12,307 nt of DNA from CALMFQ01 sp964495595 (GTDB taxonomy: Bacteria; Pseudomonadota; Gammaproteobacteria; Burkholderiales; SCOH01), in NCBI GenBank assembly GCA_964495595.1, contig CAZBWH010000083.1:1-12307 (forward strand). Direction: 5' to 3'. The notes beneath the pieces were generated by a model. The model saw only the letters and a program-made list of their open reading frames with translations. It did no database searches and was not told the origin of the DNA. The translations under genes were made by a program, and so were the position numbers. This document shows, in pieces, positions 1 through 5,734 of this stretch; the stretch's first letter is position 1; each line of letters begins with the position of its first letter.

Positions 1-174
1 GTTCAGCATGGGTACCGTCTGTTCCAATGCTGATGCCACGCTCGCCTCAAGGGCTTCGTTGATCAGTCGCATGCTGTTTAGCAATAGCAGCGACAACAGC
101 ACCACCTCGACTACCGTGCTTGCCAGCAACAGACGGCTGCGCAACGTGCGCGGCAATGGCAAGCGCCAAGTCAT
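1..174 (-). CDS. Membrane sensor/signalling protein, N-terminal fragment (runs off the window)
   Basis: The first 58 codons of a gene that continues past the left edge. The visible protein has a basic start (MTWRLPLPRTLRSR), then one strongly hydrophobic segment at about residues 14-33, then an amphipathic stretch (about 35-58) that looks like the beginning of a periplasmic sensor domain. This layout, with the RSRLLLAST-VEVV style, is what I recall from membrane histidine kinases and EAL/GGDEF proteins; the output domain is not in the window. The start ATG (174-172) overlaps the TGA of the upstream PhnD-like gene as ATGA, so the two are almost certainly translationally coupled. The likely role, by inference, is a sensor that reads the state of the PhnD-like binding protein in the periplasm. 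Gene reality is well supported; the exact family is not. Confidence 0.7.
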   Translation of the reverse strand, partial: MTWRLPLPRTLRSRLLLASTVVEVVLLSLLLLNSMRLINEALEASVASALEQTVPMLN

Positions 175-995
175 GGCAAGAACTCCCGGACATCGTTACG
201 CAAGTCTGGCAGCAAATAATCCCACGAAGATAAGTCTGCCGCCTCGATAGGTACCAGGTTCATTCCCCTTCCCTGCAGGAAATTCATGCCGGCCTCACTG
301 TATGGAAACTCGTCCAGCGCGGCCCGCAAGGCGGCAAGCCTGGCTGCAGGCATACGGGGGTGGGCGACAAAAACCAGACTGGTAACGCTGGCCGTACTGC
401 CCAGAATCCGCATGCTGGACCGGATATCCTGCGGCATGCGCTCGAATACCGTTCGGGATGTCGCTGCAGCCCCCTCTCTGGCGCCGGCAAGCGCCAGCAC
501 CGCATTGTTGTCGGTGTTGTAATAACGCAGCTTGAGTTGCTGGCGGGGAACCAACCCCTGTGCCTGCAGATATCGCTCGACCTGTAATGAGACCAGCGAC
601 AAGTGATGCGGCAAATGCACCTCGCGCCCTTTCAGGTCTGCGACCACGTTAACCGGTTCGGCCTTGTTGACCAGCAGCAAGGCATAGAAATCTGTCTTGA
701 TCGCCTGCAGGGGCAAAAAACCATGCTCTTTTTGCACCAGACGCGCCAAGTGCGGGGGAACTAGGGCAAAGTCAAAATCGCCGCGCATCAACCGGCCCGT
801 AAAGCGATGAGGATCCTGCGCGCTGGCCAGATGGATGGTTAGCGATAAACGCTGTTCAAGGAATTGCTTCAGTGGAGCATGTTCGATCAGCAGGGCGCGC
901 GACGACAGGTAGGGCACGATACCCAGAAACATGTCAGAAGCCCTCGCCGGCAAACTCACCAAGGCAATCCACAGAAAAACGAAGACAGCTCGCAC
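171..995 (-). CDS. PhnD-like periplasmic substrate-binding protein, probably a sensor partner
   Basis: A 274-aa protein of the phosphate/phosphite/phosphonate-binding (PhnD, type-2 periplasmic binding protein) family. It has a signal peptide (MRAVFVFLWIALVSLPARAS, cleavage near residue 20), then the family's opening strand GIVPYLSSRAL (25-35), APLKQFLEQRL (40-50), and the typical RGDFDFALVPP block (71-81). Ligand-proximal segments are at about 101-130 and 156-182. The start is GTG at 995-993: no in-frame ATG lies closer, the signal peptide begins there, and a GGGTGA ribosome-binding-like sequence lies just upstream. No ABC permease or ATPase gene is adjacent. Instead its TGA overlaps the ATG of a membrane sensor gene, so I infer that it presents a ligand to that sensor rather than to a transporter. 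Ligand unknown. A candidate promoter lies at 1020-1048. Confidence 0.85.
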   Translation of the reverse strand: MRAVFVFLWIALVSLPARASDMFLGIVPYLSSRALLIEHAPLKQFLEQRLSLTIHLASAQDPHRFTGRLMRGDFDFALVPPHLARLVQKEHGFLPLQAIKTDFYALLLVNKAEPVNVVADLKGREVHLPHHLSLVSLQVERYLQAQGLVPRQQLKLRYYNTDNNAVLALAGAREGAAATSRTVFERMPQDIRSSMRILGSTASVTSLVFVAHPRMPAARLAALRAALDEFPYSEAGMNFLQGRGMNLVPIEAADLSSWDYLLPDLRNDVREFLP

Positions 996-1019
996 ATCGT
1001 CACCCGAATCATTTTTTTG

Positions 1020-1048
1020 ATTCTAGGCGGTGCCGGGGCAAGTTTCAC
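1020..1048 (-). promoter_or_regulatory. Candidate sigma-70 promoter for the PhnD-like/sensor operon
   Basis: Read on the minus strand: -35 GTGAAA (1048-1043, 4/6 match), a 17-bp spacer, and -10 TAGAAT (1025-1020, 5/6 match). The predicted transcription start would leave a leader of about 18 nt before the GTG at 995. It lies in the 118-bp gap downstream of the diguanylate cyclase gene, so the PhnD-like/sensor pair may be expressed separately from it. No convincing rho-independent terminator was seen in that gap, so read-through is also possible. Confidence 0.45.
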
Positions 1049-1113
1049 GAAATTACATCCGTCTCGACCGCATGGATTGGGCCGAAACCAAGAGGGGGCG
1101 TACCAAAGAAAGA

Positions 1114-3156
1114 TTACAGAGGGTTGCCGTGTACCCGGTTACGCCCGGACTTCTTGGCAAGATAAAGCGCCTGATCGGCGCCGTAGATCAGCATTCCCTC
1201 CGCCATCACTTCGTTAGGAACGATGGAGGACACCCCCAGCGACAAGGTGACCCAAGGAGAAACATCTGATCCTGCATGAGGCAAGGCAAGCGACTGGACG
1301 GCTGCGCACATCGCCTCGGCAATGAAAACGGCACCGGCCAGCGTAGTGGCGGGTAACAGAACGACGAACTCCTCCCCTCCATAGCGCGCCAGCAAATCGG
1401 CCGGGCGCCGCAATGACTTTGCCAGCGCCCGTGCCACTTTCCGCAGGCAGTCATCCCCAGCCTGATGGCCATACAAATCATTGAATTGCTTAAAATGATC
1501 GACATCGGCAAAGATCAGCGCCAGCGGCTCACGGCGCCTTACCGAGAGGCGCCACTCCTGCGTCAGGTATTCATCAAAGCTGCGGCGGTTGGCGATTCCA
1601 GTCATGCCATCCTGGCTGGCCTTGCGCATCAGTTCACCATTGGCAGCGGTAAGCTGCCGGTTGGTTTGCTCGGACTCTTTCCTGGCTTGCTCCAGACGCG
1701 CCAGAGCCGCTTTCAACTGGTGCTCCACCGACAGCCGCAAGGTGATGTCGCGAGCCACGTAAGCGGCTCCGACCACCTCGCCTACTTCGTCACGAATCGG
1801 ACTGTATTTGACCTCATACTGGATCGTAGCATCGCCAATAGCCATAGATTCGATGTTGACCGACATGTCGCCGGCCAATGCACGCTGAATCGACACCAGT
1901 GCGTCGGCCATATGCTGCGGATCATCTGCCAGATGAATCAGCAAGTTAAGCCCCAGCGAGACTGGCTGCTGCAGGTGTTGCTCGAATGTTTGGCGAAAGG
2001 CACGGTTGAATGCGATCAGACGGAAATCGGGATCAAATGCAGCAATCAAGTCATCGCTACCTTCGATAATGCCGTACAGCCGGTTATGCAGCACCCGCAA
2101 CGCAGCCAGGGATTGCTGCAGCTGCGCCTCGGCTTGACGACGGGCGGTCATGTCACGCAGGGCAAGCAGGGCAACCGGCTGGCCGTCCTGAACGATGATG
2201 CTGAACGCCGCCTCCATCCATCGGCATTGCCCATCGGCACTGAGCAACACCACCTCCTGTGGATACGCCAGGCCTGCCTGAATGGCAGCAAACAGTTCGG
2301 GCCAGGGCAACAATGCACTGTTACATGGCTGGTCGGCCAACAAATCCTCCAAAGGCAAGCCAGCCAGATACGGGTGGGCATATCCGAGCTCAAGCATCAT
2401 TTCCCGGTTAGCGTCCACAATCTGCCCCCGCTGGTTAACCAGCAGCAGCCCATCGCGGGCAAGCTCGAACAGCGCCTTGAAGCGCTCGGTTTCCCGCCGG
2501 TCGGCCTCGGCTTGCAATCTGGCCGTCACATCGCGGCTGACGCCGACGATCAGCGATTTGCCCGGCCCCAAGTCGAACAGGCGGGCAAACATCTCGAGCC
2601 AGATCCATTCGCCATTGCGGTGCAGAATCCTGAAGGTAATTGGCCGCAACGTACGTTCGGCCAGCAGATCGGCCCGCGCCAGATGAACACTGGCCAGATC
2701 GTCCGGGTGAATGTATTGAAACAACTGCAGGCCGAGCAATTCGTTGACGTGGTAGCCCAACAAGCGATGCACATTGGGCGAGATGTGTCGCAATCCGCCA
2801 TCCGGGTCATGCCAACTGAAGATATCGTTGGCGTACTGAACCAGCTGATGGTAACGAGCCAGCTCGACTGGCTCCAGTTGCAACAATGCGTCAGCTACTA
2901 CCGCGCCGGGCGACGGCCAAGCCCGGCCACGCAGCCAGTAATGCCAAAGCAGAACCGGCACACCGGAAAGCAAGACCAGAGCCAGCTGCAGCCAATCCGG
3001 TGCATCGATCCAGATTCCCCAAGCCAGCAGCAACATGGCCAGCCCCTGCAGCAGCAGGATTCCCCCCATGCTGAGCCGCAGGCGCACCGCGCCAGCCGGC
3101 GCTGCCGATGCAAAAGTAGTCAAGACAGGCTGCTCGACATACTGCTTTCCATTCAT
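1114..3156 (-). CDS. Membrane-anchored PAS-PAS-PAS-GGDEF diguanylate cyclase
   Basis: A 680-aa protein that should make cyclic di-GMP from two GTP at the inner membrane. Domains in order: a short cytoplasmic N-terminus; two membrane helices (about 31-50 and 54-75) with almost no periplasmic loop; PAS 1 (about 100-215, with HPDD and RDVTARLQAE ends); PAS 2 (about 222-342); PAS 3 (about 352-478); a coiled-coil linker (about 478-512); and a GGDEF domain (about 513-680). The active-site loop is GGEEF (593-597), the metal/GTP segment is DVDHFKQFND (551-560), and an intact product-inhibition I-site RPAD (584-587) lies five residues before GGEEF. It therefore looks catalytically competent and feedback-inhibited. 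With so little periplasmic sequence, sensing is probably cytoplasmic or intramembrane, through the PAS domains. It follows the PhoD-like gene by 30 bp on the same strand and is probably cotranscribed with it. Confidence 0.95.
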   Translation of the reverse strand: MNGKQYVEQPVLTTFASAAPAGAVRLRLSMGGILLLQGLAMLLLAWGIWIDAPDWLQLALVLLSGVPVLLWHYWLRGRAWPSPGAVVADALLQLEPVELARYHQLVQYANDIFSWHDPDGGLRHISPNVHRLLGYHVNELLGLQLFQYIHPDDLASVHLARADLLAERTLRPITFRILHRNGEWIWLEMFARLFDLGPGKSLIVGVSRDVTARLQAEADRRETERFKALFELARDGLLLVNQRGQIVDANREMMLELGYAHPYLAGLPLEDLLADQPCNSALLPWPELFAAIQAGLAYPQEVVLLSADGQCRWMEAAFSIIVQDGQPVALLALRDMTARRQAEAQLQQSLAALRVLHNRLYGIIEGSDDLIAAFDPDFRLIAFNRAFRQTFEQHLQQPVSLGLNLLIHLADDPQHMADALVSIQRALAGDMSVNIESMAIGDATIQYEVKYSPIRDEVGEVVGAAYVARDITLRLSVEHQLKAALARLEQARKESEQTNRQLTAANGELMRKASQDGMTGIANRRSFDEYLTQEWRLSVRRREPLALIFADVDHFKQFNDLYGHQAGDDCLRKVARALAKSLRRPADLLARYGGEEFVVLLPATTLAGAVFIAEAMCAAVQSLALPHAGSDVSPWVTLSLGVSSIVPNEVMAEGMLIYGADQALYLAKKSGRNRVHGNPL

Positions 3157-3186
3157 CCGTGCAGTGGGTCTTGGCCCAGTTGCGGC

Positions 3187-4995
3187 TTACATGATCTCGG
3201 CAGCGGTCATGGTCAATGACCCCGCCTCGACATTGACCCGCACCCGGCTGGCGACAGTATCAGACGGGACACTCAGGCCGGTCATTTCTGCCAGCTTGAA
3301 GAAGTCGATCACCATGTTATTGGACAGCACATACACCACCGAGAATCCTCGCGTACCGGTATTCAGGTATTTCATCCAGCCAAGGCTCTCCGGTTTGATC
3401 AGGTTGTCCAGCATATAGCTCTGATCGAACAGGCGAGTCACTGCGGCGAACCGGGTATCGGTCTCACGACCAAGTTGCTCGGCGATGGTTTCCGACAAGG
3501 TGAGGCCGGAGATGGGGCCGGTCGTACACTCCACCATGACCGGTGTACGCTGGCTGTAGTCCGACCAGATTTCCGAAGCAGAGAATACACCGCCGCCTGC
3601 GATCGACACCACGTTCTTGACGCCGTTGAGCCGGACATGATCCAGCAGTTCGGTCTGTTGCACCCGGTAACCATCCCAGCCATCGGCAGTCAGCAGGTAT
3701 TCCCGACGGACGGCTTGATCGTAATCCGGCTCCTTGGTCAGGTTGAGCGGCAGGCGCAACATGGCCGATTCGCCGGCGATGACATTCCAGACCACGCCCG
3801 GCTTGGTCAGCTCTTCCTTTAGCCAGGACATCTGCCCGTCGCCGACGATTTTCTGGGCGCTGGTGCCATTGCGGGCCAGCTCGGTGGTCGTCACCAGGTT
3901 TCGGCTGCCAATCGGCCCGGTCAGGTTAAGCGGCTCATGCGGCAGCGACTCGCTGATTGCGTGATCAGTGCGCTGCAAGCGCTGTTCGGTAAGAACCAGG
4001 TTCAGCAGGTTTCCAAAACGGAAACTGCGATTCAGCCTGATCCTGGTAAAGTCGGTATTGTTGGGATCGTAACTGACGTCACCCCAATCCAGTGGCATGT
4101 ACTGCATCCAGGCGGCCAGGGCCGCCAGCAAACGGTCCCGCTGCTCGGCATTGCCATTGGTATAGGTTTCGTGAGCTCCCCAGCAATCGTCGCTCAGGTC
4201 TGCATCGCCCACCATCGGCAACAGGGTAAACATGCTCAACAGCTGCTGCAGCCGGTCATCGGCACGGTAAGTCTGGTGCAGATAGCGGAAGTCGGCGTAG
4301 GTTGCGGCAGCAGTGCCGATGCCTGTCACGGCCTCCCCATTGGGCAAATGCAGTTCGGTATGGCCGATTTCAACCTGCGCGCCATCCCTGCCCGGGTTGG
4401 GTACCAGACTGGTGACCGCACCTCCCAGCAGCAACAGGTAATGCATCTCGCGGAAATTGCCCTTTAACGCCAGCATCCCATCCCAGTAATTGTTGCTCCA
4501 GTCGATCCCGTGCAGAACGCCGAACGAAGTGCGGGTAACCTCGGCAGAGCTTGCCGGCAAGGTGCGGAAGCGGCCTACCGGCCGGGTGAAATCCCCTCCG
4601 GCGATGAAGCGGAAGTAATAGATGGTATCGGGTTCCAGGCCGGTGATTTTGTGATGGACGATGTAATCTTTATCCTTGCGTGCGACCAGATCGACTCCCA
4701 TTGCAAGCCGGAAATCATGCTTGTCTTCAGCCATCGGCGTACGGCTCAGTTCAAGGCGAACCGGGATGTCACCCTCCACACCATCGGCACGCACCACCCG
4801 GGTCCAGAAGACACCACTGGAATGGCCGGGATCCCCGCTGGCCAAGCCCTGCGGAAACCGGAAAAGCCCGGATCCCTGGGAGTTGTCGCTGACGTTTCCG
4901 CCGGCGGTACCGGTTTTACAGCCGGCAGTTGCTGCCGCCAGCGAAGAAACGGTGAACGCACCTGCGGCAAAACGCAGAAATTGTCTTCTATCCAT
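3187..4995 (-). CDS. PhoD-fold (alkaline phosphatase D family) Tat-exported protein with degenerate active site
   Basis: A 602-aa protein related to PhoD phosphodiesterase/phosphatases. The N-terminus is a twin-arginine signal (MDRRQFLRFAAGAF, residues 1-14) ending in a possible lipobox TAGC (Cys26). The PhoD N-terminal beta domain is clear (FPQGLASGDP, 47-56; FWTRV, 63-67; LEPDTIYYFRF, 120-130). The C-terminal domain keeps structural family features (RSFRFGNL 323-330; DGWDGY 438-443; MVECTTGPISG 487-497) but not the metal ligands. By my alignment LGDxIYE is LGGAVTS (190-196), WDDHE is VGDAD (262-266), LDTRQYR is TEQRLQR (336-342), GDVH is GGVF (468-471), and the ASC motif is VLHG (160-163). 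Activity as a canonical Fe/Ca phosphatase is therefore unlikely; a binding or sensing role is inferred. The RBS-like GGAG sits 8 nt before the ATG. The next gene downstream, 30 bp away, is a diguanylate cyclase. Confidence 0.85.
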   Translation of the reverse strand: MDRRQFLRFAAGAFTVSSLAAATAGCKTGTAGGNVSDNSQGSGLFRFPQGLASGDPGHSSGVFWTRVVRADGVEGDIPVRLELSRTPMAEDKHDFRLAMGVDLVARKDKDYIVHHKITGLEPDTIYYFRFIAGGDFTRPVGRFRTLPASSAEVTRTSFGVLHGIDWSNNYWDGMLALKGNFREMHYLLLLGGAVTSLVPNPGRDGAQVEIGHTELHLPNGEAVTGIGTAAATYADFRYLHQTYRADDRLQQLLSMFTLLPMVGDADLSDDCWGAHETYTNGNAEQRDRLLAALAAWMQYMPLDWGDVSYDPNNTDFTRIRLNRSFRFGNLLNLVLTEQRLQRTDHAISESLPHEPLNLTGPIGSRNLVTTTELARNGTSAQKIVGDGQMSWLKEELTKPGVVWNVIAGESAMLRLPLNLTKEPDYDQAVRREYLLTADGWDGYRVQQTELLDHVRLNGVKNVVSIAGGGVFSASEIWSDYSQRTPVMVECTTGPISGLTLSETIAEQLGRETDTRFAAVTRLFDQSYMLDNLIKPESLGWMKYLNTGTRGFSVVYVLSNNMVIDFFKLAEMTGLSVPSDTVASRVRVNVEAGSLTMTAAEIM

Positions 4996-5151
4996 CTATT
5001 TGCTCCAACCCGGTGACCCAGCGTCTCCGGTCGTTTTTCATTATTGTTGCTGCCCGCTGTGACAGCCAGTCAAAAACCCATATTTCATAAAAATATGAGA
5101 AATGCATTTTTATCATAAATCCGCACGCCATTGTACGGAATTTGCACCCCC
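4996..5151 (-). promoter_or_regulatory. Intergenic leader of the PhoD-like gene with AT-rich hairpin
   Basis: This 156-bp gap separates the end of the ybbA-ybbP-5733 operon from the PhoD-like gene. It is strikingly AT-rich compared with its surroundings at about 5070-5120. A perfect 7-bp inverted repeat (CATATTT, 5079-5085; AAATATG, 5091-5097; 5-nt loop) is followed, on the minus strand, by a TTTTTG tract. It could act as a weak terminator for the upstream operon, as an operator, or simply be promoter AT-rich DNA. A TTGACT -35-like hexamer overlaps the T tract on the minus strand, but I found no -10 at proper spacing. Confidence 0.3.
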
Positions 5152-5733
5152 TTACCCGGCTTCGGACAGCGGGCGCCGGACAAAACCAAAACGCCGTTCC
5201 ATGCAATCAGACGGCCAGCGTTGCAGTGGCAAGGTACCGATCCCGTCGCCCCGCAGATACAAGGCCAACGTATCATCACCAGACATCCAGCCGGCTAGCT
5301 GATCCGGATCAGCAATATGCCCAGCCAAATCGGTGATGAGTTCGCCAGCCTGCGCAAGATCCCGCTCATCCATGACCCCCAAGCCGCATGGACCTTGCAG
5401 CAGGAGATTGCCGGATTCATCCAGTCCTGCCGCCTGCACCGGAAACGGCTGACCGGTATGGGTCGACAATACCCACTGCGCGCCAGTGTGTGCCAGAGCG
5501 ACCACCCACGGCGCAATGTCGATGGAAACGAACACCCGCTGCGGGCCATTCTGGAACAGATAGCGACCTTGTTCATCGGCAAGGTAATTGCGGCCGATGA
5601 ACTGACAGATGGCAGGGTTTTGTACTTTTTCGCCGGCAATCCACCAGCGGCCACGCTGATCGAGCCTCAGCCAGCCAAACACCGCCGGCACATCCGGCCA
5701 CTTGGCCATTGCACGACACACCAGATCGTCCAT
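5152..5733 (-). CDS. Conserved betaproteobacterial protein of unknown function (DUF2946/DUF2944-like)
   Basis: A 193-aa cytoplasmic protein with no signal peptide or membrane helix. The start MDDLVCRAMAKWPDVPAVFG, with GRWWIAGEKVQNPAICQFIGRNYL (about 28-51), GRYLFQNGPQRVFVSID (about 56-72) and a C-terminal DTLALYLRGDGIGTLPLQRWP segment (about 154-174), matches a conserved family of hypothetical proteins that I recall from betaproteobacteria. The exact DUF number is from memory and should be checked. No catalytic motif is recognisable. Its ATG begins one base after the ybbP stop (TGA-C-ATG), so it is translated from the ybbA-ybbP transcript and may have a linked role, but none can be assigned. 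Confidence 0.85.
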   Translation of the reverse strand: MDDLVCRAMAKWPDVPAVFGWLRLDQRGRWWIAGEKVQNPAICQFIGRNYLADEQGRYLFQNGPQRVFVSIDIAPWVVALAHTGAQWVLSTHTGQPFPVQAAGLDESGNLLLQGPCGLGVMDERDLAQAGELITDLAGHIADPDQLAGWMSGDDTLALYLRGDGIGTLPLQRWPSDCMERRFGFVRRPLSEAG

Positions 5734-5734
5734 G

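Noticed and set aside
864..1269. Several plus-strand frames of 79-117 aa between and across the PhnD-like and GGDEF genes
   Set aside because: They are basic, low-information translations antisense to real genes and to a promoter region, with no domain or credible start.
1465..3219. A 584-codon open frame on the plus strand opposite the diguanylate cyclase gene
   Set aside because: It is antisense to a fully convincing PAS/GGDEF protein, is Gln- and Pro-rich without any recognisable domain, and is the kind of long shadow frame expected opposite GC-rich genes.
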